From Bacteroidaceae bacterium (GTDB lineage: Bacteria > Bacteroidota > Bacteroidia > Bacteroidales > Bacteroidaceae): DNA of 64,000 nucleotides. The stretch covers positions 45,244 through 109,243 of the forward strand of contig JAFZSA010000018.1 in assembly GCA_017619585.1 (NCBI GenBank), written 5' to 3'. The stretch's first letter is position 1; each line of letters starts with the position of its first letter. The notes beneath the pieces are model-generated. The model did no database searches. It was not told where the DNA came from and saw only the letters and a program-made list of their open reading frames with translations. Shown in pieces: positions 1-8,614 of this stretch. A program made the translations under genes and the position numbers.

Positions 1-812
1 ACATTCTCGGCAGCAGTGGCACGACGCAGAGCCTCAGCCTCGTTCTCACGACGGTCAGCATCTGAGTTGGCAATGTTGATCTTGGCCTCGTTCTCACCCT
101 TCACAGCCTCTGCATTGGCAGCAGCGGTACGGATACGGGTCTCACGGATAGCCTCTGCCTTGCCGATTTCACCAATCTTCTCCTGCTCAGCCACACGGAC
201 CTTAGCCTCGTTGATAGCCTTGGCAGCAGCCTCCTGACCGAGAGCCTCGATATAACCGCTCTCGTCCTTGATATCGGTAACGTTTACGTTGATAAGCTTC
301 AGACCGATTTTCTTCAGCTCCACCTCCACGTTGGCGGTAATAGCCTCCAGGAACTTGTCACGGTCGGAGTTCAACTCCTCGATACTCATGGTAGCGATAA
401 CCAGACGCAACTGACCGAAGAGGATATCGCGTGCCATTTCCTGAATCTGGTTGGCTGTTTGTCCCAGCAAACGCTCGGCAGCAGCATTCATATACTCGGG
501 GTCGGTGCTGATACCTACGGTAAAACGACAGGGAACGTCCACACGGATGTTCTGGCGAGACAACGCATTGGTAAGGTTGGCATCGATGCCAATGGGAGTC
601 AGACTCATGTAGGCATAGTCCTGAATGACAGGCCATACAAAGGCACCACCACCATGCACACAATTGGCAGATTTCTTGCCTCCATTACCACTACCGTAGA
701 TAACCAGAATCTTGTCGGCAGGACATTTTCTGTAACGATTGGCCAAAAAGGCCACGATGGCCACCACCAGGATGGCGCATACCACAATCAAAGTTAGGGG
801 ATCTTGTAACAT
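1..812 (-). CDS. Flotillin-like SPFH membrane protein, C-terminus cut by the window edge
   Basis: About 270 N-terminal residues are visible, read leftwards from an ATG at 812; the frame stays open to base 1. It opens with a hydrophobic membrane anchor (LIVVCAILVVAIVAFLANRY), then an SPFH/band-7 region with the flotillin-like stretch CVHGGGAFVWPVIQDY, and then a long Ala/Glu-rich coiled coil, as in flotillins. Flotillins scaffold ordered membrane microdomains. The NfeD-like gene immediately upstream on the same strand is the usual partner, so the two probably form one operon with NfeD first. The 120-bp gap between them holds a palindrome and one GC-rich repeat. The family call is secure; the specific cargo in this organism is unknown. 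Confidence 0.9.
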   Translation of the reverse strand, partial: MLQDPLTLIVVCAILVVAIVAFLANRYRKCPADKILVIYGSGNGGKKSANCVHGGGAFVWPVIQDYAYMSLTPIGIDANLTNALSRQNIRVDVPCRFTVGISTDPEYMNAAAERLLGQTANQIQEMARDILFGQLRLVIATMSIEELNSDRDKFLEAITANVEVELKKIGLKLINVNVTDIKDESGYIEALGQEAAAKAINEAKVRVAEQEKIGEIGKAEAIRETRIRTAAANAEAVKGENEAKINIANSDADRRENEAEALRRATAAEN

Positions 813-860
813 AATATTAAAGTTAAAATTCAAAATTCAAAAATCAAATAGGAGTACTCT

Positions 861-877
861 GAGTAATCAGATTACTC
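861..877. repeat. Short palindrome in the NfeD-flotillin gap
   Basis: Eight-base arms GAGTAATC and GATTACTC are separated by one base, next to GGAGTACTCT. The AGTACT element recurs in the tandem array at 41833-41914. Function unknown. Confidence 0.45.
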
Positions 878-901
878 TGAAATAACCACCACTCAATTCT
901 C

Positions 902-932
902 ACTCCCCCAAAGGGGGAGCGGGGAGGGGGCT
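902..932. repeat. GC-rich 31-bp palindromic repeat (REP-like), intergenic copy
   Basis: The copy contains the self-complementary core CTCCCCCAAAGGGGGAG followed by CGGGGAGGGGGCT. It is identical over 31 bases to the copy at 40404-40434 inside the Kelch-symporter gene. It lies just beyond the NfeD stop codon. See the finding on translated palindromic repeats. Confidence 0.9.
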
Positions 933-1523
933 TTATGCCGGTTCCACTTCCAGTACCTTTTTCTCTATTACGCGTAGCACGCGCACCTTGGCGCCTGAGG
1001 GAATCTGTTCGCCTGCTGTGCGGGCATCCAGTTCCTGTACAGAGCCATTGAAGCTGATCTGTACCTTACCCAGACCTTGATTCTGGGCAGGGATTCGCAT
1101 ATAAACATCGCACACCTTACCAACGGCATCGTTGATATTGAAGGCGCCATTGCTCTGCAGCTTCATCATCTGACGGAACAGAAAAACGAAGACAGCTACA
1201 AAGAGACATCCTACCAATATGGCTACGGCACTCAGGACGATGGTATTGGGGATGGTATTCCATAGGCTGATGCCTGCCCAGCCAAAACCCAACAGGAAGT
1301 AGAATATATTGCGGATGGAAAGCAGATGCATGCTGCCGGCATCATCCAGACTGTCTGTATCAGTACTGAAATCCACATCGGCACTGCCCGAATCAATATC
1401 GCCCATCCCGGCAAATGACATAGTCATCTGGATAATCACTACAATGGATGCAAAAATGGCAATGCCCCAATAAACGCGTAGAGTGGGGTCGAGTTGGTTG
1501 AACCAATCAGAAAGAACTGTCAT
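933..1523 (-). CDS. NfeD-like membrane protein, partner of flotillin
   Basis: A 196-residue protein with three hydrophobic segments (about residues 18-40, 70-90 and 93-117) and a soluble C-terminal half of about 70 residues ending VLRVIEKKVLEVEPA, which fits the beta-rich OB-fold of the NfeD/YuaF family. An acidic Ser/Asp loop separates the first two membrane segments. In many bacteria NfeD-type proteins are encoded beside flotillin and act with it in membrane microdomains; the same order is seen here. It lacks the N-terminal ClpP-like protease domain of long NfeD forms, so it is the short type. Confidence 0.85.
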   Translation of the reverse strand: MTVLSDWFNQLDPTLRVYWGIAIFASIVVIIQMTMSFAGMGDIDSGSADVDFSTDTDSLDDAGSMHLLSIRNIFYFLLGFGWAGISLWNTIPNTIVLSAVAILVGCLFVAVFVFLFRQMMKLQSNGAFNINDAVGKVCDVYMRIPAQNQGLGKVQISFNGSVQELDARTAGEQIPSGAKVRVLRVIEKKVLEVEPA

Positions 1524-1620
1524 AAATGTGTTATGTTTTTGTTAGACGTGTATTTTTGACGTTTCCAAAAGACAAATATACTCTTTTTTTAGTTATGCAA
1601 TCACAAAAAGCGGTTGAATG

Positions 1621-1651
1621 TTGTAAAATCTGTCACTTTTTTATATGTTTG
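1621..1651 (+). promoter_or_regulatory. Bacteroidetes-type promoter for the Nudix gene
   Basis: TTG at 1621-1623, a 20-base spacer and TATGTTTG at 1644-1651 match the Bacteroidetes -33/-7 pattern. The element overlaps a possible upstream start at 1645, which favours the ATG at 1681 as the true start. Confidence 0.65.
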
Positions 1652-1680
1652 CAACTCGAAAATTACAAAAACAGACATAT

Positions 1681-2217
1681 ATGGCTCGTCATCCTTTGGA
1701 AAAGTTCAGATTTTGTCCCCTGTGCGGCTCAGACAGATTTGTTGAGAACAATAATAAAAGCAAACGCTGTGAGGACTGTGGTTTTGTGTATTATTTCAAT
1801 CCCAGTGCCTCTACGGTAGCTGTAATTGTGAATGAGAAGGACGAACTGCTGGTGGTGCGCAGAGCCAAAGAGCCAGCCAAGGGAACGTTGGATCTGCCGG
1901 GCGGTTTCAGCGACTGCTATGAGACCAGCGAAGAGGGGATGGCACGTGAGGTGAAAGAAGAGACAGGCCTGGAAGTGGATAAGATGGAGTTCCTGTTCTC
2001 TATCCCTAACATCTACCCGTATGGAGGATTGGATATTCACACCATAGACATGTTCTACCTATGTCATGTAAACAGTACAAAAAATGCAGTTCCGGCTGAT
2101 GATGCAGCTGAGATCATGTGGATTCCCTGGAAAGAGGTCCGACCGGAAACCTTTGGTTTAACCTCAATCAGAAAGGGCGTGCAACATATTTTAGCAAAAA
2201 AAATGCCTAATATATAA
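1681..2217 (+). CDS. Nudix hydrolase with N-terminal zinc ribbon
   Basis: 178 residues from ATG 1681. A zinc-ribbon motif (CPLCGS ... CEDCGF, about residues 12-35) precedes a Nudix domain. The Nudix box is intact: G-x5-E-x7-REVKEETG fits G-x5-E-x7-R-E-x2-E-E-x-G. Nudix enzymes hydrolyse nucleoside diphosphates linked to another moiety; zinc-ribbon members include NADH pyrophosphatase-like enzymes, but the substrate cannot be told from sequence. An in-frame ATG at 1645 lies inside the predicted promoter and adds no conserved residues. The gene is divergent from NfeD and 60 bp upstream of topA. Confidence 0.85.
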   Translation: MARHPLEKFRFCPLCGSDRFVENNNKSKRCEDCGFVYYFNPSASTVAVIVNEKDELLVVRRAKEPAKGTLDLPGGFSDCYETSEEGMAREVKEETGLEVDKMEFLFSIPNIYPYGGLDIHTIDMFYLCHVNSTKNAVPADDAAEIMWIPWKEVRPETFGLTSIRKGVQHILAKKMPNI

Positions 2218-2239
2218 GGTGTAGAACAAAAAAATGCAG

Positions 2240-2247
2240 TACCTTTG
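2240..2247 (+). promoter_or_regulatory. Probable -7 element for topA
   Basis: TACCTTTG matches TAnnTTTG and lies 30 bases before the topA start, the usual distance in this window. No clear -33 TTTG was found at the expected spacing. Confidence 0.5.
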
Positions 2248-2277
2248 CCGCCGCAATTGTAAAAATCGAACAAAAAG

Positions 2278-4590
2278 ATGAAGGATAATCTGGTAATAGT
2301 GGAGAGCCCGGCAAAGGCAAAAACTATAGAAAAATTCCTTGGAGAGGATTATAAAGTAGTTTCGAGTTATGGTCATATTCGAGACTTGAAAAAAAGGACC
2401 TTCAGTGTGGACGTTAACACGTTCGCCCCGCAATATGAAGTACCAAGCGACAAGAAGAGTGTTGTTGAGAATCTGAAGAAACTGGCTAAAGAGGCAAAGA
2501 CTGTATGGCTGGCATCCGATGAGGACCGCGAGGGAGAGGCTATTAGCTGGCACTTGTATGAGGTGCTGGGTCTGAGACCTGAGAATACACGTCGTATTGT
2601 ATTTCATGAGATTACCAAGCCTGCCATCCTGGAGGCTATAGAAAATCCCCGTAAGATAGATCTGAATCTGGTTAATGCCCAGCAGGCTCGTCGTGTATTG
2701 GACCGCATCGTGGGCTTTAAGCTCAGCCCCGTGCTATGGCGTAAGGTGAAGCCAGCCCTCAGTGCTGGTCGTGTACAGAGTGTGGCTGTCCGCTTGATTG
2801 TAGAGCGCGAGCGTGAGATCCAGAACTTCAGCGGCGAGGATAACTTCCGCGTAACGGCTGTCTTCACCAATGCCGACGGCAGTGAGGTCAAGGCAGAGCT
2901 GAATCAGCGTTTCTCTACCGTGGAGCAGGCAGAGGCCTTCCTGCAGAAGTGCAGTACCGTGAACTATACGGTTCAGGATATCAGCACCAAGCCACAGAAG
3001 CGCGTTCCCGCACCTCCCTTTACTACCAGTACCCTGCAGCAGGAAGCTGCCCATAAGCTGGGCTTTACCGTAGCCCAGACCATGATGGTGGCACAGCACC
3101 TGTATGAAAGCGGACGTATCACCTACATGCGTACCGATAGCGTGAACCTGAGTAAGCTTTGCCTGGGTGCCAGCAAGCAGGTGATAGCAGAGCAGATGGG
3201 TGAGGAATATGTGAAAACCCGTCAGTACCAGACCAGTTCCAAGGGAGCTCAGGAGGCTCACGAGGCCATCCGTCCTACCTATATGGACCAGACACAGATA
3301 GAGGGTACCCAGCAGGAGCGTCGTTTGTACGACCTGATCTGGAAGCGCACCATTGCTAGCCAGATGGCTGATGCCGAGATAGAAAAGACTCAGGTTGTAA
3401 TCAGCATTGACGGTATGGATGAGTACTTTGTTGCCAATGGCGAGGTTGTGAAGTTTGACGGTTTCCTGCGTGTATACAAGGAGACAGAGAACGAGGCTGA
3501 CCAGCCCGACGGTGAAGCAGAGGGTATCCTGCCCATCCTGACAATAGGTGACCAACTGCAGAGAAACGTTATCGTAGCTACACAGCGTTTTGCTCAGCGT
3601 CCCATCCGATATAATGAAGCCAGTCTGGTACGTAAACTGGAAGAGTTGGGGATTGGACGACCCAGTACCTATGCTGCTACCATCACCACTATCCAGCAGC
3701 GCGAGTATGTTGCCAAGGGCGACAAGCCCGGTGAGGAGCGTACCTATCAGACCCTGACCCTGAAGGGTGATAAGATAACCAGTGAAAGTCATAAGACCAC
3801 CATTGGAGTAGAACGTGGTAAGTTGATTCCTACTGATACAGGTATTGTGGTAAATGACTACCTGAGTGAGAACTTCCCCAGCATCATGGACTATAACTTC
3901 ACCGCTGATATAGAGAAGGAGTTTGACGAGATTGCCGAGGGCAAGATGGAATGGACAGGTCTGATACGTGAGTTCTATGACGACTTTGATCCGCTGGTTG
4001 AGCGTGCCGGCAATACACATACCGAGCATAAGGTGGGTGAGCGCCTGCTGGGTAACGATCCCAAGACAGGTGAGCCTATCACAGTGAAGATTGGTCGTTT
4101 TGGTCCTGTGGCTCAGATTGGCAGTTCAGATGCTGATTCAAAGCCCCGTTTTGCTCAGCTCAAGAAGGATCAGACCTTGGAGACCATCACTCTGGAAGAA
4201 GCTATTGAACTGTTCCGCCTGCCCCGTGAGTTGGGTAAGTACTTGGGAAAGACCGTAACGGTTGGTGCCGGTAAGTATGGTCCTTACGTAGTACATAACG
4301 GCACTTACGTTTCCATTCCCAAGGAGATAGACCCCTTGAAGATCACCTTCGAGGAGGCTGTTATCATGATTCACAAGAAGCATGTAGAGGAAGAGGAACG
4401 TCACTTGAAGAAGTTCGAGGGTGTGGATATGGAGATTCTGAACGGTCGTTACGGTCCCTATATCGTTTACCAAGGCACTAACTACCGTCTGCCCAAGAAC
4501 CTGCATGACCGTGTGAAGGACCTGACCGTAGAGGAATGCATGCAGGTGATAGAAAGTCAGGCTGAGAAAACTACTCGACACAAGAAGTAA
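2278..4590 (+). CDS. topA: DNA topoisomerase I (type IA)
   Basis: 770 residues. The N-terminal Toprim domain begins LVIVESPAKAKTIEKFLG and carries the acidic motif SDEDREGEAISWH near residue 81-93. The catalytic tyrosine lies in SGRITYMRTDS (about residue 280). TopA relaxes negative supercoils by single-strand passage. The C-terminal part has repeated beta-rich modules (IGRFGPVAQIG, VGAGKYGPYVVH, LNGRYGPYIVYQG) in place of classical zinc fingers, as is common in Bacteroidetes. The stop codon abuts the aroK start with no gap, so the two are co-transcribed. Confidence 0.97.
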   Translation: MKDNLVIVESPAKAKTIEKFLGEDYKVVSSYGHIRDLKKRTFSVDVNTFAPQYEVPSDKKSVVENLKKLAKEAKTVWLASDEDREGEAISWHLYEVLGLRPENTRRIVFHEITKPAILEAIENPRKIDLNLVNAQQARRVLDRIVGFKLSPVLWRKVKPALSAGRVQSVAVRLIVEREREIQNFSGEDNFRVTAVFTNADGSEVKAELNQRFSTVEQAEAFLQKCSTVNYTVQDISTKPQKRVPAPPFTTSTLQQEAAHKLGFTVAQTMMVAQHLYESGRITYMRTDSVNLSKLCLGASKQVIAEQMGEEYVKTRQYQTSSKGAQEAHEAIRPTYMDQTQIEGTQQERRLYDLIWKRTIASQMADAEIEKTQVVISIDGMDEYFVANGEVVKFDGFLRVYKETENEADQPDGEAEGILPILTIGDQLQRNVIVATQRFAQRPIRYNEASLVRKLEELGIGRPSTYAATITTIQQREYVAKGDKPGEERTYQTLTLKGDKITSESHKTTIGVERGKLIPTDTGIVVNDYLSENFPSIMDYNFTADIEKEFDEIAEGKMEWTGLIREFYDDFDPLVERAGNTHTEHKVGERLLGNDPKTGEPITVKIGRFGPVAQIGSSDADSKPRFAQLKKDQTLETITLEEAIELFRLPRELGKYLGKTVTVGAGKYGPYVVHNGTYVSIPKEIDPLKITFEEAVIMIHKKHVEEEERHLKKFEGVDMEILNGRYGPYIVYQGTNYRLPKNLHDRVKDLTVEECMQVIESQAEKTTRHKK

Positions 4591-5118
4591 ATGAAGAGTA
4601 TTATTCTGATAGGTTACATGGGGTCGGGAAAGACCACTGTGGGACGCCAGTTGGCATTGTCCCTTGGTGTAACATTCTACGACTTGGACTGGTACATAGA
4701 GATGCGTTACCACCGCACCGTAGCACAGATCTTTGCTGAGCGAGGTGAGGATGGGTTTCGTGAGATAGAGCGTAATATGCTGCATGAGGCTGCCGAGTTC
4801 CAGGATATTGTACTCTCCTGCGGTGGAGGGACCCCTTGCTTCTTTGATAATATGGAGTATATGAACTCGTTGGCAGAAACGGTCTATCTGAAGGCAACCC
4901 CCGAGGTACTGGCCATGCATCTGAAGATGGGAAAGATAGAGCGCCCGCTTATCAAGGGAAAGACCGACGAGGAGCTGCTGCAGTATATCAAGGATTCCCT
5001 CAAGGTGCGCGAACCTTTCTATATGCAGGCCAAGCATACCCTTGACGTAACCCTATTGGAGAACTACGATAAGATAAAAACCAGCGTTGAATTGCTTAGA
5101 GAGAAGTTGAAAGTGTAG
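4591..5118 (+). CDS. aroK: Shikimate kinase
   Basis: 175 residues, typical for the family. A P-loop GYMGSGKTT at residues 8-16, an acidic shikimate-binding region with DLDWYIE, and CGGGTPCF for the substrate-binding glycine loop are all present. It phosphorylates shikimate to shikimate-3-phosphate in aromatic amino acid synthesis. The ATG directly follows the topA stop, indicating translation from the same mRNA. The 100 bp after it hold short repeated motifs and no gene. Confidence 0.95.
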   Translation: MKSIILIGYMGSGKTTVGRQLALSLGVTFYDLDWYIEMRYHRTVAQIFAERGEDGFREIERNMLHEAAEFQDIVLSCGGGTPCFFDNMEYMNSLAETVYLKATPEVLAMHLKMGKIERPLIKGKTDEELLQYIKDSLKVREPFYMQAKHTLDVTLLENYDKIKTSVELLREKLKV

Positions 5119-5140
5119 AGCTGGGGCCGCAATAGACTAT

Positions 5141-5174
5141 CGTAATAACGTAATAACGATATAACGTAATAACG
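5141..5174. repeat. Short A/T-rich tandem motif between aroK and speA
   Basis: The motif TAACGTAATAACG is repeated with small variations in the 101-bp gap. It is one of several simple repeat families found in gaps of this window. Confidence 0.6.
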
Positions 5175-5219
5175 AGAAGCGGCCAACGGCTAACAGCCAA
5201 AGTTCAAAAAACATAGAAA

Positions 5220-7112
5220 ATGAAAAAGTGGCGTATTGAGGACTCGGAGGAACTCTACAACATTAAGGGTTGGGGAGTTAACTACTTTGGTATCAATGAT
5301 AAAGGGCACGTGTATGTGACCCCCAAGAAAAACTCGGTGCAGATAGATCTGAAGGAAGTAGTGGACCATCTGGCTACACGTCATGTGACGGCTCCTGTGC
5401 TGTTGCGATTCCCGGATATTCTGGACAACCGCATCGAGAAGACCGATGAGTGCTTCCGTAAAGCTGAGAAGGAATACTCCTACACGGGCGAGCATTTTAT
5501 TATCTTCCCTATCAAGGTGAACCAGATGCGTCCCGTTGTAGAGGAGATTATCAGTCACGGTAAGCGTTACAACCTGGGGTTGGAAGCCGGCTCAAAGCCT
5601 GAGCTGCATGTGGTGCTGGCTACCAATATGGACAGCGACAGTCTGATTGTCTGCAACGGACACAAGGATCAGAACTATATAGAACTGGCATTGCTGGCCC
5701 AGAAGATGGGTAAGCGTGTCTTCCTGGTGGTGGAGAAACTACCCGAACTGAAGATTATTGCCGAGACAGCAGAGCGCTTGGGTGTCCGTCCTAACCTGGG
5801 TATCCGTATCAAACTGGCCAGCAACGGTTCCGGCAAGTGGAGCGAGAGCGGTGGTGATGCCAGCAAGTTCGGTCTGAACAGCTCTGAGCTGCTGATGGCG
5901 CTGAAGCTGCTGGACGAGATGGGACTGCGTGACTGCCTGAAACTGATTCACTTCCATATAGGTAGTCAGATTACCAAGATTCGTCGTATCAGTACCGCCC
6001 TGCGTGAGGCTGCCCAGTACTATGTGCAGTTGCACCAGATGGGCTTCAATATAGAGTTTGTTGACTGTGGTGGCGGTCTGGGCGTTGACTATGACGGAAC
6101 CCGAAGCAGCAATAGCGAGAGTAGTGTCAACTACAGCATCCAAGAGTATGTGAACGACTGCGTCTATACCCTTGCTGAGGCTGCCAACCAGAATAATATA
6201 CCACATCCCAATATCATCACAGAGGGTGGTCGTTCTCTGGCTGCCCATCATAGTGTACTGGTGGTGGATGTGATGGAGAGCGTTTCTGCACCGCAGATGC
6301 CCGAGGACTTCGAGCCCGGACCCGAGGATCATAAACTGGTACACGACCTGACAGAGATTTGGGACAAACTCTCATCCCGTTCTATGTTGGAGGACTGGCA
6401 TGATGCCGAGGATATCAGGGAAGAAGCCCTGGACCTGTTCCGTCATGGTATTATAGATCTGAAAACCCGTGCTCAGATAGAATCCTTGTATTGGGCTATC
6501 AGTCATGAGGTAGCTGAACTGGCACACCATCAGAAGCATGTGCCCGATGAACTCCGTAAACTGGACAAGCAGATGGCCGACAAGTACTTCTGCAACTTTA
6601 GTCTGTTCCAAAGTATGCCCGATTCATGGGGTATCGACCAGTTGTTCCCCATTATGCCTATAGAGAGGTTGAGTGAGCAGCCCAGCCGTAGTGCTACCCT
6701 GCAGGATATCACCTGCGACAGCGATGGCAAGATATCTGCCTATGTGAATGGCGGTCAGCAGACCAATTATATCCCCTTGCACCCTGTCAAGACTAATGAA
6801 CATTATTATATAGGTGTCTTTTTGGTAGGAGCTTATCAGGAGATCCTGGGTAACATGCACAACCTGTTCGGTGATACCAATGCCGTTCATATCTCAGTCA
6901 ATGAGGATGGTTATAGCATAGACCAGTTCATAGATGGTGAGACGGTTGCTGATGTGCTGGAATATGTTCAGTACGATCCCAAGAAGCTGGTTCGCCGCTT
7001 GGAGATCTGGGTTAGCAAGGCTGTCAAGGATGGTAAGATTACCGAAACGGAGGGTAAGGAGTTTATCAGTAACTATCGTGCCGGCTTGTACGGATACACT
7101 TACCTTGAATAG
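5220..7112 (+). CDS. speA: Biosynthetic arginine decarboxylase (PLP, fold III)
   Basis: 630 residues, the normal length for SpeA. The PLP-binding lysine is Lys99 in FPIKVNQMRP. Further fold-III decarboxylase motifs include LIHFHIGSQ, VDCGGGLGVDYDG and ITEGGRSL. The enzyme converts arginine to agmatine, the first step of polyamine synthesis from arginine. It is followed by argB, so arginine synthesis and use are encoded side by side, although a repeat-filled 130-bp gap separates them. A short GC-rich repeat fragment begins immediately after the stop codon. Confidence 0.96.
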   Translation: MKKWRIEDSEELYNIKGWGVNYFGINDKGHVYVTPKKNSVQIDLKEVVDHLATRHVTAPVLLRFPDILDNRIEKTDECFRKAEKEYSYTGEHFIIFPIKVNQMRPVVEEIISHGKRYNLGLEAGSKPELHVVLATNMDSDSLIVCNGHKDQNYIELALLAQKMGKRVFLVVEKLPELKIIAETAERLGVRPNLGIRIKLASNGSGKWSESGGDASKFGLNSSELLMALKLLDEMGLRDCLKLIHFHIGSQITKIRRISTALREAAQYYVQLHQMGFNIEFVDCGGGLGVDYDGTRSSNSESSVNYSIQEYVNDCVYTLAEAANQNNIPHPNIITEGGRSLAAHHSVLVVDVMESVSAPQMPEDFEPGPEDHKLVHDLTEIWDKLSSRSMLEDWHDAEDIREEALDLFRHGIIDLKTRAQIESLYWAISHEVAELAHHQKHVPDELRKLDKQMADKYFCNFSLFQSMPDSWGIDQLFPIMPIERLSEQPSRSATLQDITCDSDGKISAYVNGGQQTNYIPLHPVKTNEHYYIGVFLVGAYQEILGNMHNLFGDTNAVHISVNEDGYSIDQFIDGETVADVLEYVQYDPKKLVRRLEIWVSKAVKDGKITETEGKEFISNYRAGLYGYTYLE

Positions 7113-7148
7113 GGGCCCCCTCCCCTGGGGGGTGTTGTTTACCGTTTA

Positions 7149-7230
7149 ATGGTTATTGGTTATTGGTTATTGGTTATTGAAATAATGGTCAATGTTCAAT
7201 GGTCAATGTTCAATGTTCAATGGTCAATGA
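7149..7230. repeat. Simple A/T-rich repeats between speA and argB
   Basis: Four units of GGTTATT(G) are followed by alternating GGTCAATGTTCAAT units. The same GTTCAAT/CTCAATG family is translated inside the ECF sigma gene at 8360-8394 and touches the start of the dipeptidase gene near 13833-13855. Confidence 0.85.
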
Positions 7231-7242
7231 AAAAAAAGTTAT

Positions 7243-8049
7243 ATGAAAAAAGGAATAAACATTATAAAGGTTGGGGGTGCTGTGGTAGAGGATGCAGCAT
7301 CACTGGCTAATCTGCTAACCCAGTTTGCAGCGTTGCCTGGTGCCAAGGTGCTAGTGCATGGAGGCGGTAGAAGTGCAACTAAGATTGCTGCCAGTTTGGG
7401 TATAGAGAGTAAAATGGTTGGCGGCAGACGCATCACCGATGCCCAGATGCTGCAGGTGGTGACGATGGTCTATGCCGGCTTGGTGAACAAGAATATTGTG
7501 GCAGGTCTGCAGGCCAGAGGTGTGAATGCGCTGGGACTGACAGGTGCTGATATGGATGTTCTGAGGAGTCATAAGCGTCCCCTCAAGAAGATGGTAATGG
7601 ATGACGGCACAGAGCAGATGGTGGACTTTGGCTTTGTGGGCGATGTGGACAAAGCCAACGGGGAGATGCTTTGCAAGCTGATTGCTGAAGGTGTGGTGCC
7701 TGTTATGACACCCCTTACGCATGATGGCGCAGGCAATCTGCTGAACACCAATGCAGATACCATTGCCAGCAAGGTGGCATGTGCTTTGGCTCCTTACTTT
7801 GATGTCACGCTTACCTATTGCTTCGAGAAGAAAGGTGTTCTCCGTGATGCAGATGATGACGATAGTGTAATCCCCGTCATTACAGAGAAGGACTTTGCTG
7901 AGTATCAGTCCAGCGGTGTGATATCGGGAGGTATGATTCCGAAGCTGGAGAATGCCTTCGACGCCATCCATAAGGGTGTTCAGAAGGTTGTGATAACACG
8001 TTCCGATAACATTGACGGACTGTGCGGAACAACGATTAAGGAATTTTAA
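7243..8049 (+). CDS. argB: Acetylglutamate kinase family (arginine biosynthesis)
   Basis: 268 residues with the amino-acid kinase fold: N-terminal IIKVGGAVVED, the glycine loop VHGGGRSA, and C-terminal GGMIPKLENAFDAI. It phosphorylates the gamma-carboxylate of N-acylated glutamate. Work on Bacteroides shows an arginine route through N-succinylated intermediates in this group, so the natural substrate could be N-succinyl- rather than N-acetylglutamate; sequence alone does not settle this. A stem-loop follows the stop codon. Confidence 0.93.
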   Translation: MKKGINIIKVGGAVVEDAASLANLLTQFAALPGAKVLVHGGGRSATKIAASLGIESKMVGGRRITDAQMLQVVTMVYAGLVNKNIVAGLQARGVNALGLTGADMDVLRSHKRPLKKMVMDDGTEQMVDFGFVGDVDKANGEMLCKLIAEGVVPVMTPLTHDGAGNLLNTNADTIASKVACALAPYFDVTLTYCFEKKGVLRDADDDDSVIPVITEKDFAEYQSSGVISGGMIPKLENAFDAIHKGVQKVVITRSDNIDGLCGTTIKEF

Positions 8050-8054
8050 CGTAA

Positions 8055-8079
8055 GAGGGCTGTAACATTTACGGCCCTC
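8055..8079 (+). terminator. Stem-loop after argB
   Basis: Arms GAGGGCTGTAA and TTACGGCCCTC (11 bp with one G-T pair) enclose a three-base loop. The following bases are not a T-run, so it may act as a weak terminator or a processing hairpin before the sigma gene. Confidence 0.5.
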
Positions 8080-8104
8080 GTTCGTCTTCATAATAGACAG
8101 AGAG

Positions 8105-8614
8105 ATGAAAAAGATCAGTTTCCGAGATGATGTGCTGCCGCTCAAGGACCGGCTCTACAGGTTGGCATTGCGCATCACACTGAACCCCGCAGAGGCGGAG
8201 GATGCAGTTCAGGATACGCTGATAAGAGTCTGGGAACACCGCGAAGAGTGGGAGAAGATAGATAGCATAGAAGCTTACGCTCACACCATCTGTCGCAACA
8301 TTGCCCTCGATATGGCAGGAAAGGCAGGTCGCGGTAATGTTCAATTAAGTGAAGACACATCAATGTTCAATGCTCAATGTTCAACGTTCAATGAATACGA
8401 GCAGAAAGAACGTCTCTCGTTAATAAGAAAAATAATGGATACTCTGCCTGAGGTGCAGCGCAGCATAATGGAACTGCGAGATATTGAAGGCAAAACGTAT
8501 CAGGAGATAGGAAACATACTGAAGCTGACAGAATCGCAGGTAAAGGTTTACCTACACAGGGCCAGAACCAGCATCCGCCAGCAGGCAGAAAAAATAGAGA
8601 AATATGGATTATAA
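8105..8614 (+). CDS. ECF-type RNA polymerase sigma factor
   Basis: 169 residues. Region 2 (residues 10-68) carries the ECF motif AEDAVQDTLIRVWE; region 4 (about 108-160) carries the helix-turn-helix EGKTYQEIGNILKLTESQVKVYLHRA. The linker at residues 86-96 (SMFNAQCSTFN) is encoded by an A/T-rich repeat that also occurs in gaps, so a repeat seems to have entered the flexible linker in frame. The next gene overlaps the sigma stop by 11 bases and is probably its regulator. The target regulon cannot be inferred. Confidence 0.92.
   Translation: MKKISFRDDVLPLKDRLYRLALRITLNPAEAEDAVQDTLIRVWEHREEWEKIDSIEAYAHTICRNIALDMAGKAGRGNVQLSEDTSMFNAQCSTFNEYEQKERLSLIRKIMDTLPEVQRSIMELRDIEGKTYQEIGNILKLTESQVKVYLHRARTSIRQQAEKIEKYGL
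8360..8394. repeat. A/T-rich repeat translated inside the ECF sigma linker
   Basis: CAATGTTCAATGCTCAATG and a further TTCAACGTTCAATG match the repeat family in the speA-argB gap (7183-7230). It lies within codons 86-97 of the sigma gene without breaking the frame. Confidence 0.8.
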
